Both the position numbers and the translations under genes were made by a program. DNA of 28,817 bases from Deltaproteobacteria bacterium UBA796 (GTDB lineage: Bacteria; Myxococcota_A; UBA796): the NCBI GenBank assembly GCA_002296975.1, contig DBIS01000142.1:1-28817 (forward strand), written 5' to 3'. Shown here one piece after another: positions 15,549-23,095 of the stretch. The notes under the pieces were generated by a model that was given only the letters and a program-made list of their open reading frames with translations, was not told the origin of the DNA and did not search any database. Every line of letters begins with the position of its first letter. Positions within the stretch are counted from its first letter, which is position 1.

Positions 15549-16918
15549 GCGACGCTCATTTTGCGAACGCGCACATAAGGCCCACCAAATCCGACCGACA
15601 GCGGCCATTGCTCCATCTTGCCGCAGCCGCCTCCCACTAAAAATGGGATTTCAACCTGGTCACTCAGCCCATCGATCTCGTTGAGGGTCTCAAACACCGT
15701 GCCGGTGATCACAGCGATGCGCACGGGTTCAGCCAGCTCGCCATTGCGGATACGCCAACATAAACCCGGCGCGATGGTGAAGGTGCTCATGCCGCTACCG
15801 TGCTTGAATGTTTCGATGAAATAGCCGTCGTCTACCCCCTTAAACAAATCCTCGCGGCTGAAGGTGCCGGCGGCGAAGGTGGTGGTGGTCATTCGGACGA
15901 TGGGCTCAAATCGAAAAGAGATGGCGCGGGCGTTGGCGGTGGGCGTTTCATCAAGGGCCGCGGCGGTCATCGCACTGTGCAAGCGGCCAACAAGCACACC
16001 TTGATCGATCAACACCGTCTTCGTGGTGGGCTGTCCTTCATCATCAAACGGCATATATCCAGAGCCCCAGTCTGCCCCGCCATCGGTGATGGTCACCAAA
16101 GCCGACGCGACCGAGGTACCCATGGCCCAGGCCTCGAGCATGGCTGGGTCGCCCAACATAAAGTCAGCCTCGGATTTGTGACCAAAAGACTCGTGGGCGA
16201 AAACCCCTGCGACTTCTGGAGACAGCACCACGGTGGCCGTTCCGGCTTGTACAGCCTCTGCGTCGGCGACAAAATGTTCGCATTTGTCGAGGGTCTCTTC
16301 AAGGGCGGCGAGCAAAACCTTTTCTTGAGCCACCAGCCCTGAATACCGGTGATCTGCCCCAACAAACCGTTCTTCGACGGCCCGCGCCCCCTCACCCACG
16401 GTAAAACGCAGCCTCAACCCACACTCTTGGTAATCATGGCGCACATCTGCACCCCGAGAAGATACAAAACGACGGTCGCGGTGTGTATCGCTCCATTGTG
16501 CAGACCAGGTCTTGATAGCTGCACGACCAAGCCCCCCAGTAAACCGGCTGAGCAAGGCCAATTTAGGCGGCACCTCAAGGTGATCGACACGCTCATCGTC
16601 AAAAACGTAGCGGGCCGCTTGATGCACAGCCAAACCGTCGATGCCGGCTGTGGCCTCAACGGGGGACAAGGCCTCAGATCGGGCCAACTCTGCGAGGGCC
16701 TGATCGATTTTATCAAGGGCTGTGGTGGAGGCGTACAACCACCGCCCGTGCTTTAAAACCCGTAAGAGCGCACCGGTTTCTGTGGTGGTTTGGACCTCTT
16801 CCAGCACCCCATCGCGCAAAACGATGCTGTGGGCGGTGGTGCGCTCAAGCCGAACGTCAGCATACACACCCACTGGAAAACTAATCGAGATGGCATCGAG
16901 TGGGTGAAGCGTTGTCAT
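15545..16918 (-). CDS. tldD: TldD-like metalloprotease, catalytic subunit
   Basis: Zinc metallopeptidase of about 457 residues. The catalytic motif HESFGHKSEAD begins near residue 242 from ATG 16918 and contains HExxxH with both histidines and the glutamate. The C-terminal GCGKMEQWPLSVGFGGP block matches the family C-G-K-x-G-Q pattern, whose cysteine is the third zinc ligand in TldD. Works as a heterodimer with the following gene's TldE product in the cytosol. Start: ATG 16918 or GTG 16927; neither has a strong ribosome-binding site. It lies 14 bases (or less) after the Mpo1-like gene, consistent with one transcript. Confidence 0.93.
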   Translation of the reverse strand: MTTLHPLDAISISFPVGVYADVRLERTTAHSIVLRDGVLEEVQTTTETGALLRVLKHGRWLYASTTALDKIDQALAELARSEALSPVEATAGIDGLAVHQAARYVFDDERVDHLEVPPKLALLSRFTGGLGRAAIKTWSAQWSDTHRDRRFVSSRGADVRHDYQECGLRLRFTVGEGARAVEERFVGADHRYSGLVAQEKVLLAALEETLDKCEHFVADAEAVQAGTATVVLSPEVAGVFAHESFGHKSEADFMLGDPAMLEAWAMGTSVASALVTITDGGADWGSGYMPFDDEGQPTTKTVLIDQGVLVGRLHSAMTAAALDETPTANARAISFRFEPIVRMTTTTFAAGTFSREDLFKGVDDGYFIETFKHGSGMSTFTIAPGLCWRIRNGELAEPVRIAVITGTVFETLNEIDGLSDQVEIPFLVGGGCGKMEQWPLSVGFGGPYVRVRKMSVA

Positions 16919-16932
16919 GGGGGCCACTAACC

Positions 16933-17253
16933 CTAAGCGTCGGGTGTTGGATCACCGGTCCAATATCTGCCAGTGAGCATGCACCCAAAGAGTCGAAAGT
17001 CCGACACCAAGGCCCACCCGGGGTGACCAAAAGTGGCTGGCTTGTTGCCTTCAACAAAAAAGTGGGCGCACCAGGCAAACCCATACCCAACCACCGGCCC
17101 AAGCAACAACCACCCCACCATGGGCTCAGGTTGAGTGTAGAAGGTCCAGCCAAAGATACTCAGCGCGCCCGCCGTGCCCACAAAGTGTAAAACACGGCAC
17201 AACGGCTTGCGATGCTGGGAAAGGTAGTAGGTCCAAAATTCGCGATAGTTCAT
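16933..17253 (-). CDS. Mpo1/DUF962 family membrane protein
   Basis: A 106-residue small membrane protein. Family features: N-terminal FWTYYLSQHRKPLCRVLHFVGT with H15 and H24, a hydrophobic pair (about 29-62), CAHFFVEGNKPATF (62-75) matching the conserved E-x-N-x-P-A-T-F block, and H77. Yeast Mpo1 is an iron-dependent dioxygenase acting on 2-hydroxy fatty acids, and the conserved histidines bind the metal. A similar lipid oxidation role here is inference from family. ATG 17253 is preferred over an in-frame ATG-like opening at 17289, which would overlap the upstream gene by 20 bases. Confidence 0.88.
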   Translation of the reverse strand: MNYREFWTYYLSQHRKPLCRVLHFVGTAGALSIFGWTFYTQPEPMVGWLLLGPVVGYGFAWCAHFFVEGNKPATFGHPGWALVSDFRLFGCMLTGRYWTGDPTPDA

Positions 17254-17269
17254 CGCTGAGTTGTAACGA

Positions 17270-18037
17270 CTAGCGCTCAAAACTCCCATCTCGGATCATC
17301 CGGTCCAGCGCGTCGGTGGCCGAACTCGAAGCCACCAGGCTGGCATCGAAACGCACCCGCTCGGCTGCAAACCGGTCTGCTGTGCGTGGGAGAATCGGTG
17401 GGCTGACTTTTCGAATGGCGAGCGCTTCTTTAATTGACCCATCGATGGCCTGACTAAAGACAGCTTCATCGATCACACTAAACGCCTCTTCCATATGTAA
17501 AATTCGACCGCTCGAACGCAGCTTGAAATACAAAAACAGTTCGACTGGCAAGTCCGCTGAACGCCCAACTCGCCCCAAAGCCGCACGACGAATCATTGTG
17601 CCGGCTTGCCAAAATGGTGTCGGCGCCTCATCGGCCTTGTCGGGGTTGGCCTCAGCCACCAATCTGCCTTGCTCATCGACCAGGACCAGGTTGGAGCTCA
17701 CCATATCGATGTGGCGATTGATCGAAAGCTCCGCACGCTGCCGCAGCAAACGCTTTGGCAGCATCCGAACGCCCGGTATGCACAATGCGATCAAGTCCGC
17801 AGGTGTCGCTTGAAGCCCAGCGTGCAGCGCATCCCCCATCGAAGATCCAGGCCCCACGGCCACCACTGTCGCGTCCTTGACTGTGCCAACCCCACTCTCT
17901 GTGCGGTCTAAAACCACCACATGAGCGCGAACATCCCGACAACGTGCGATGTCAGCAAGGTTGAGGGCGAGGCTACGCCAGTTTTCATCATCCACAGGGA
18001 TGAACACCGCGATCGTCTTGGCTTGTTGGTGGCTCAT
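17270..18037 (-). CDS. Glycosyltransferase-2-like protein lacking the DXD motif
   Basis: A 255-residue soluble protein with a GT-A/GT2-type layout: first strand TIAVFIPVDD (8-17), a second strand with VVVLDRTESG (40-49), a helix with GDALHAGLQATPADLIALC (68-86), then PKRLLRQRAELSINRHIDMV (94-113) and the SNLVLVDEQGRLV strand-turn (115-127), then FWQAGTMIRRAAL (142-154), which is the GT2 motif following the acceptor-binding region. At the position where GT2 enzymes carry the metal-binding D-A-D-D, this protein has CIPGVR (86-91). It therefore probably does not bind nucleotide sugar through a metal and may be a pseudoenzyme. ATG 18037 with a GGGGGA ribosome-binding site. Confidence 0.72.
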   Translation of the reverse strand: MSHQQAKTIAVFIPVDDENWRSLALNLADIARCRDVRAHVVVLDRTESGVGTVKDATVVAVGPGSSMGDALHAGLQATPADLIALCIPGVRMLPKRLLRQRAELSINRHIDMVSSNLVLVDEQGRLVAEANPDKADEAPTPFWQAGTMIRRAALGRVGRSADLPVELFLYFKLRSSGRILHMEEAFSVIDEAVFSQAIDGSIKEALAIRKVSPPILPRTADRFAAERVRFDASLVASSSATDALDRMIRDGSFER

Positions 18038-18076
18038 GATGTCCCCCGTTCGGTCGGCCTTGGCCCGACTTGAGCC

Positions 18077-18403
18077 TTATTTCACAGCCATCACCTGATC
18101 GCTCACCCATTTCAAATATTCGGGATGTCCGGCCTTCACCGGTATGCAAAGCACCTCGGGGCAATCATAAGGATGGATGGCAACAATCCGGTCCCGCAGC
18201 GCTGGCCAACAATCGCCGGTGGTTTTGAGCACCAACTGCACCTCAGCCTCATCGCAAAGCTCATCCTTCCACCGGTACACACTCCGCATGCCAGGGAGCA
18301 TGTTTCCACAAGCGATCAACCGCTCATCCAAGAGTGTTCGAATCAAGTCCAGGGCCACCGCTTGGTCGGGGGCGGTCACAAACACCATGCGCATCTCAGT
18401 CAT
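18077..18403 (-). CDS. cutA: CutA family protein
   Basis: A 108-residue trimeric cytosolic protein of the CutA1 family, linked to divalent cation tolerance but of uncertain mechanism. Recognised by VFVTAPDQAVALDLIRTLL, LIACGNMLPGMRSVYRWKDE (30-49), and HPYDCPEVLCIPV near the C terminus followed by the Y-L-x-W pattern. Start chosen at ATG 18403 because AGGAG lies six bases upstream; a much longer in-frame opening to 18610 runs into the divergent lipoprotein gene and has no family support. Probably first in a leftward cluster with the GT2-like, Mpo1-like and tldDE genes. Confidence 0.95.
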   Translation of the reverse strand: MTEMRMVFVTAPDQAVALDLIRTLLDERLIACGNMLPGMRSVYRWKDELCDEAEVQLVLKTTGDCWPALRDRIVAIHPYDCPEVLCIPVKAGHPEYLKWVSDQVMAVK

Positions 18404-18409
18404 CTGTTT

Positions 18410-18414
18410 CTCCT
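18410..18414 (-). promoter_or_regulatory. cutA ribosome-binding site
   Basis: AGGAG on the minus strand, six bases before ATG 18403. It fixes the cutA start and excludes the longer frame. Confidence 0.7.
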
Positions 18415-18447
18415 GCTTGTCACCATCGCTTAGGGCATAATCCACCT

Positions 18448-18452
18448 GGGAG
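18448..18452 (+). promoter_or_regulatory. Ribosome-binding site for a GTG-start lipoprotein
   Basis: GGGAG ends six bases before GTG 18459, supporting a non-ATG start that restores a complete signal peptide. Confidence 0.55.
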
Positions 18453-18458
18453 ACCGAA

Positions 18459-19064
18459 GTGAAAGCAAGCTCAGCCGCCATCGCATTAATGCTCATCGCA
18501 TGTGACGACCCCAAAGGTACCAAAGAGGCTGAGGTGGAGCAAAGCTGTGATGTGTTCGCTCGCCTGAGCTTTCCGGATGGCACCAGCTCTGAGTACAACG
18601 CCTGCACCAATGTACTCTTGGACGCGACCTACGAATTCGACCCCGACAAAGCACCTGAAATCCGTAGCTTTAAGCTGCAGTTTACCGGCACCACCGACCC
18701 CGACTTTGAGTGCTGGATGATCATCACCAGTCACGGTATTTGCGGACCAGGCCGCTATGATGTCGGCCTACCATCAGCACCCGGAACAGTGTCGACGTCA
18801 ATCGAATTTGCCACCTATGATTGCACGGGAATCGCCGACGATTTTGAAGGACGATTTAAGGCGGTCGCGGGCATCCACCAAGTGGAGATCATCGACGGCG
18901 GTGACCGCCCAGGCAACTTCGAGGGCGAACATTTGCTCACCACATTCAAAGGTGCCATCGCCGCCCAAACCCATGAGGGCATATCCATGGAGATGACCTA
19001 CGCAGTCGAGGCCTATATTCGCGGCACAGACGCTCAAGAGACCACCTGCTTACCCGCGAGCTAG
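18459..19064 (+). CDS. Small lipoprotein, function unknown
   Basis: A 201-residue protein starting at GTG. The 14-residue signal sequence ends in lipobox LIAC with Cys15. The next residue is Asp, which in E. coli retains lipoproteins in the inner membrane; whether the rule applies here is unknown. The mature part is beta-rich with pairs of cysteines (CDVFARL, YNACTN, FECWMI, HGICG, YDCTG, ETTCL), suggesting disulfides. No domain recognised. It is divergent from cutA (55 bases between starts) and ends one base before the stop of the convergent BolA gene. Confidence 0.8.
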   Translation: MKASSAAIALMLIACDDPKGTKEAEVEQSCDVFARLSFPDGTSSEYNACTNVLLDATYEFDPDKAPEIRSFKLQFTGTTDPDFECWMIITSHGICGPGRYDVGLPSAPGTVSTSIEFATYDCTGIADDFEGRFKAVAGIHQVEIIDGGDRPGNFEGEHLLTTFKGAIAAQTHEGISMEMTYAVEAYIRGTDAQETTCLPAS

Positions 19065-19065
19065 C

Positions 19066-19389
19066 CTAAGTCTCGCCCGAAGACCCACCCAAACACGGTG
19101 GAGAGACCACGCCACCACCACCACCCGCTGCTGCCCATTCGTCTGGGCTAAGGGTTTTGAGGGCCAGCGCATGAACGCTACCCGCCATTTGCTCAGCGAG
19201 CGCACGATAAACTGCTTGATGACGCGCCACGAGCCGCTGACCCGAGAAGGTTTCGGCCACCACAAATACATTAAAATGCGACTGCGCCCCAGCCGGCACA
19301 TTGTGCATATGAGACTCGTCCACCACATCGAGATGGAGCGGATTAAATGCCGAAGAAAGCTGCTGCTCTATGGTTTCTCGCATATTCAT
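19066..19389 (-). CDS. bolA: BolA family protein
   Basis: A 107-residue protein with the BolA class II KH-like fold. Motifs: VVDESHMHNVPAGAQSHF (22-39) matching the family D-x-S-x-x-H-x-x-H region, SGQRLVARHQAVYRALAEQM (49-68) with the R-H-x-x-V-Y pattern, and the conserved VHALALKTLSPDEW (72-85) whose histidine binds the iron-sulfur cluster with monothiol glutaredoxin. Functions in iron homeostasis or Fe-S trafficking and as a morphology regulator in E. coli. The C-terminal tail is Gly-rich and unusual. ATG 19389; a second in-frame ATG lies at 19383. Confidence 0.93.
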   Translation of the reverse strand: MNMRETIEQQLSSAFNPLHLDVVDESHMHNVPAGAQSHFNVFVVAETFSGQRLVARHQAVYRALAEQMAGSVHALALKTLSPDEWAAAGGGGGVVSPPCLGGSSGET

Positions 19390-19508
19390 GGCCTGGGTTT
19401 AGCCCATCGGCAGCGACGCTGTGGAGACACAGGGGCAAACACACAACGGCGACTGGTCCTCGTTGTCTCCAAACCGTCACCCCTAGCGATTAGGCCTTAA
19501 GGTACATT

Positions 19509-19514
19509 TATACT
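19509..19514 (+). promoter_or_regulatory. Candidate -10 element for the FG-GAP lipoprotein operon
   Basis: TATACT lies 28 bases before ATG 19543. No good -35 was found at 16-18 bases upstream, so this may need an activator or be chance. Confidence 0.25.
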
Positions 19515-19542
19515 CCATAGACAGCGCACGCCCGAGGCCCCC

Positions 19543-21777
19543 ATGACTCAAAACCCATTCATCCTCGCCCCTTTGACAATACTCTTGGGATGTTCAGTCA
19601 AAGCGCCTACCGATCCGGCCACTGGTGTCTTCGATGGCGACGCCCCCGATGCAGGACCCGGCTCAGAGGCTTGGGGCGCTGACGACATCAGCTGCGAGTC
19701 CACCGCTGACTGCATCACCGGCGAGGCCTGTTTTAACGACGTCTGCCAGCCAGCCCAATGCGAAGGCGGATTGGCGGCATCGTCTGCACCCATCGGGGAA
19801 AGCTTTCGATTTTTTGCCGACAACGAGATCGGCGTCGCAGACCGACGCTCCTTTGACGGCGGTTTTTGGGTGGACAACTACACCCCCACAGCGTCCGCGG
19901 CCCCATACGATGGCTCCACCGAGCTATCCACCACCCAACTCGTCGACATCGCCGGTGGCCGCTTTGGCAAAGGCCAACGCAAAGCAGAGTATGTGATCGC
20001 CATCGAAGGCCGCCGGGCCTTTGGCTTCTCTCCCGCCACAGACGTCACCGGCGATGGTCGTGTGGACGCCGATGACACATCCTGGATCAGCTTAAGCTTC
20101 CAACCGCTTGCTCTCGATGCCGGAGACACCGACGCCGATGGCTTGGACGAGGTGGTGGTCATCTCTCGGGATGGAAAAATCAGCAACTGCCATATGGATA
20201 CCCGTGTGTGCGACAGCTGGAGCTTTGCCGACATTGAGGACGTCACTTTGCTCGATGTGGCCGCGGGAGACATCGACGGCGACGCGGTCTCCGAGCTTGC
20301 CATCTTGCTCGATGTCGATGGCGACACCCTGATTTATGTGCTCAACCAAGACCACGAAGGCAAAGACCAACCAAGCTCCTATCAAATGTGGGTCGATGAT
20401 GTGATCCGCTTGGACATCGGCGACCTTGACGGTGACCGCGTGGCCGAAATCATCGCTTTAAAAGACACCAACTCCATCCCACTTTGGGGTGAAGTCGACG
20501 CCCTAGAGGTCTTCAATGCCGTCCCATCCGCCACCGGCGATTTAGAAGTCGGCGACTTGACGGCTGTCGCGGCCATCGAGACCGGAGATCTTGAGAATGT
20601 CGAGGACGTCGAGGTTTCAGACACAGACGCCGACACCCTCGCCGAGATTTATATCGTCGACAGTGGTGGTCGCATCGCGGCTTACGATCTTGAAGGCACA
20701 ACACTTTACGAGCGCTTTAACCGTACCCTCGACACCACCACTGAACCTTTTCGCCTAGCCTTGGCAGACATCGACGGCGACTCACCCCAAGCCACCTTGG
20801 TCGATGACACGCCCGTGCTCACCAAAGGCGCGCCCATCCCGTCGGCCATGATTTTGCTGCCCCCCTACGATGCCGACCACTCGTCCAAGCCATCAAGCTC
20901 ATTTTATGGCGCCTCTGAGTACAGCACCGAGTCCTTTACCGACACCGTTTCTCTTGGAATGATGGTCGATGTGGGCATTGACGTCGATGTTTTGGGCCTG
21001 TTTGGCGCTAGAGTCTCGTCCATGGTGGGTTGGCGCGTTCGCACCAGTGTCATCGAGGCCGAGCGAAAGACCGTCGGAGCACGCTTTGGTATGAGCGCAG
21101 ATCCAGACATGTACGGCCCTTATCATGGCGCCGTCGTTTTATATTGGGGCTGCTTTGACACCTACACATATGAAATTTCCGACCCGAGCGGCCTGACCGA
21201 CGGCTTGGACCAAGAGCCCTTCATCCTGACCGTCCCCGTCGGCGGCTCCACCAGTGTTTGGTCCCTGGCCCGATACAACGCCCTCGCCAAGGCGCTCGGC
21301 ACCTTACCCGTGCTCGAGGTGCCTTATGAGGTCGGCAACATCGACGATTACCCATCATCCCCTGTGCGACTAGATGGCAGCCCCATCCCCGACGAAGACA
21401 TGCTGTTCAAGAATCTTCAGTGGTATACCGCTCCAGACGTGGGGGCCGTGGCTTACCGGTCTCAACTCAGCGCCGACACCACCAACGCCTCAAGTTGGGA
21501 CGCAAACATCGGCACCTCCGCGGGCATCAAAGTCGGCGGCGTACGGGTAGGCATCGCAGCAGAATATGGCTGGGGTGAAGGCTACAGCTTGCGGATGGGT
21601 GAAGCCGCCATGTTCTCAGGCAGCGTCGCCGCAGTGCCTGACGACCCTTCCACCCCAGAAGATGAATACAATCTGTACACCTTCCGCTTTGCGCCAGTGG
21701 TCTACCGTCAATGGTACGAAAATGCTTTTGGCGACCAGACACCGCTGTACGTGATGACCTACGCAGCCGAGCGTTAA
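19543..21777 (+). CDS. Large lipoprotein with FG-GAP/VCBS-type calcium repeats and unknown C-terminal domain
   Basis: A 744-residue exported lipoprotein: lipobox ILLGC with Cys17, a cysteine-rich module (51-73, spacing C-x5-C-x5-C-x4-C-x4-C), then a repeat region (about 130-430) with aspartate-rich loops such as DVTGDGRVD (167-175), DTDADGLDE (195-203), DIDGDAVSE (243-251), DLDGDRVAE (294-302) and DTDADTLAE (360-368). These match integrin-type FG-GAP/VCBS calcium-binding blades of a seven-bladed propeller. The C-terminal 290 residues (450-744) are beta-rich, have alternating polar/hydrophobic stretches (EYGWGEGYSLRMGEAAMFSG) and end with YVMTY; I do not recognise this domain. First of three rightward genes. 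Likely surface or periplasmic; ligand unknown. Confidence 0.88.
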   Translation: MTQNPFILAPLTILLGCSVKAPTDPATGVFDGDAPDAGPGSEAWGADDISCESTADCITGEACFNDVCQPAQCEGGLAASSAPIGESFRFFADNEIGVADRRSFDGGFWVDNYTPTASAAPYDGSTELSTTQLVDIAGGRFGKGQRKAEYVIAIEGRRAFGFSPATDVTGDGRVDADDTSWISLSFQPLALDAGDTDADGLDEVVVISRDGKISNCHMDTRVCDSWSFADIEDVTLLDVAAGDIDGDAVSELAILLDVDGDTLIYVLNQDHEGKDQPSSYQMWVDDVIRLDIGDLDGDRVAEIIALKDTNSIPLWGEVDALEVFNAVPSATGDLEVGDLTAVAAIETGDLENVEDVEVSDTDADTLAEIYIVDSGGRIAAYDLEGTTLYERFNRTLDTTTEPFRLALADIDGDSPQATLVDDTPVLTKGAPIPSAMILLPPYDADHSSKPSSSFYGASEYSTESFTDTVSLGMMVDVGIDVDVLGLFGARVSSMVGWRVRTSVIEAERKTVGARFGMSADPDMYGPYHGAVVLYWGCFDTYTYEISDPSGLTDGLDQEPFILTVPVGGSTSVWSLARYNALAKALGTLPVLEVPYEVGNIDDYPSSPVRLDGSPIPDEDMLFKNLQWYTAPDVGAVAYRSQLSADTTNASSWDANIGTSAGIKVGGVRVGIAAEYGWGEGYSLRMGEAAMFSGSVAAVPDDPSTPEDEYNLYTFRFAPVVYRQWYENAFGDQTPLYVMTYAAER

Positions 21778-21781
21778 GTTC

Positions 21782-23095
21782 ATGGGTCATTCATTTTTGC
21801 TCGTACTCACCCTTCTCGCAGGGTGTAAATCAGGCACCCTAGAATCTGGAGAATGGGGCAGTCTGCGCTACTTTGGTGAACTCACCGGTGTTGCCCCGGT
21901 GCTCGACACCGAAGAGGACCTTCAATTGCCGCTGGTGTTGATTCCCCCGGTCTCAGACCGCGACGGCAATGTCTATATTTTGCACGAGCGCACCACCAAA
22001 GACAGTGCGGTCTATGTGGGTCAATCCTTGGGCGGCTGGAGCCGAGGCTGCCCACCAGACGAGGAGCCCCTGCCCCACGCAGTCCCGGGAGAAGCCCATG
22101 TCCATGGGTTTTTGGGTACATCCGAGGCCAGCGCCTGGTTTTGGGCTGGCGACGCGTTGGTTCACGTTTCTGGAACGACCGGGGAATGCAGGCAGGTCCT
22201 CGATAAAGACCCGCTTACCCTGACCGACCTGCGTGTCGTGGCGGCCTTGCCCTATGTTCACGAGACACCCGCCCGGCGCACACTCAATGCGTGGGTCCAA
22301 GGTGCGAATAATGCCAACGCCAGACTCCCTCCAACCCAGGTTGTCGTCGACCTCGATCTGCGTCGCTACGTGAGCTACTCCCCATTTGAGCCCGCCGAGG
22401 CCACCTGCATAGACATTCTCGGCGTGGGTGCAAACCCAGACACCCAAGAGGGCGTGGTCGTCTTGGCTTATAACTTCGATGGCCAACGGGTGGCCGAAGC
22501 CCGCACCATCAATCCCAGTGGGGTCACCACCCGCAGAACCGCGCTTCAGCTGGGAGACGCCGAAATCTTTGCTTGCGACGCGCGCGACCCAGAGGACACC
22601 CCAGAACCCAGGATTCTTGGCCAACTGCAAGCCAACGATGCTGGGGTATACGCCGGTCTTTTATCGAATGGTCAACTGCTTTCCTTTCACGCCGGCGGTG
22701 GCGGGGCCAAAGACCTACCAAATTTCGATGTCCAAGGCATGATCAAGCAAGACGGCATCTTGTGGGTCACCGGCATAGCAGAGGGCAGGCCCGTGGCCGG
22801 AAAGGTCCTCAGCAGCGGCGAAATCGCCCAAGTCATCCGCTGGAAGTCTGCCGAACGTGCAGCCGCCAACCTTCAAGGTACCATCGCCATTTTGGATGAA
22901 CGATACAGCCCGGCCGAGCCGGTCACCTGGGACAACCCGATCACCGCGATCGGTTCTTGGCCCTTTATGAGCCCTCATCCCCTCGACACCTACGCCATCG
23001 AGACCACTGGCTGGTTGATCGCTGGCCCAAGTTTTGAATCCATTCAAACCCGCACCGCGGTCGCCTTTGGCCCCGTGGGGATAACAGTACCCTAA
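21782..23095 (+). CDS. Second lipoprotein of the operon, beta-propeller-like
   Basis: A 437-residue exported protein: signal sequence ending in lipobox LLAGC with Cys15, followed by Lys at +2. The mature chain is repetitive in feel, with strand-turn units such as SDRDGNVYILHE, ASAWFWAGDALVHVSG, QANDAGVYAGLLSNGQLLSFH and KQDGILWVTGIAEGRPVAGKVLSSG, suggesting a PQQ/YWTD-like propeller with weak repeats. No catalytic motif seen. Starts five bases after the FG-GAP gene stop, and its stop overlaps the porin start (TAATG), so the three genes are almost certainly one transcript. Function unknown; partner of its neighbours by context. Confidence 0.82.
   Translation: MGHSFLLVLTLLAGCKSGTLESGEWGSLRYFGELTGVAPVLDTEEDLQLPLVLIPPVSDRDGNVYILHERTTKDSAVYVGQSLGGWSRGCPPDEEPLPHAVPGEAHVHGFLGTSEASAWFWAGDALVHVSGTTGECRQVLDKDPLTLTDLRVVAALPYVHETPARRTLNAWVQGANNANARLPPTQVVVDLDLRRYVSYSPFEPAEATCIDILGVGANPDTQEGVVVLAYNFDGQRVAEARTINPSGVTTRRTALQLGDAEIFACDARDPEDTPEPRILGQLQANDAGVYAGLLSNGQLLSFHAGGGGAKDLPNFDVQGMIKQDGILWVTGIAEGRPVAGKVLSSGEIAQVIRWKSAERAAANLQGTIAILDERYSPAEPVTWDNPITAIGSWPFMSPHPLDTYAIETTGWLIAGPSFESIQTRTAVAFGPVGITVP

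Noticed and set aside
15549..15608. N-terminal extension of tldE into tldD
   Set aside because: The ATGA overlap at 15545-15548 and the family's usual N terminus favour ATG 15548.
18417..18441. TTGTCA and CATAAT upstream of the GTG-start lipoprotein
   Set aside because: Spacing is only 13 bases, too short for a sigma70 promoter.
18404..18610. N-terminal extension of cutA
   Set aside because: CutA proteins are about 105-115 residues and AGGAG precedes ATG 18403; the extension is antisense to a lipoprotein gene.
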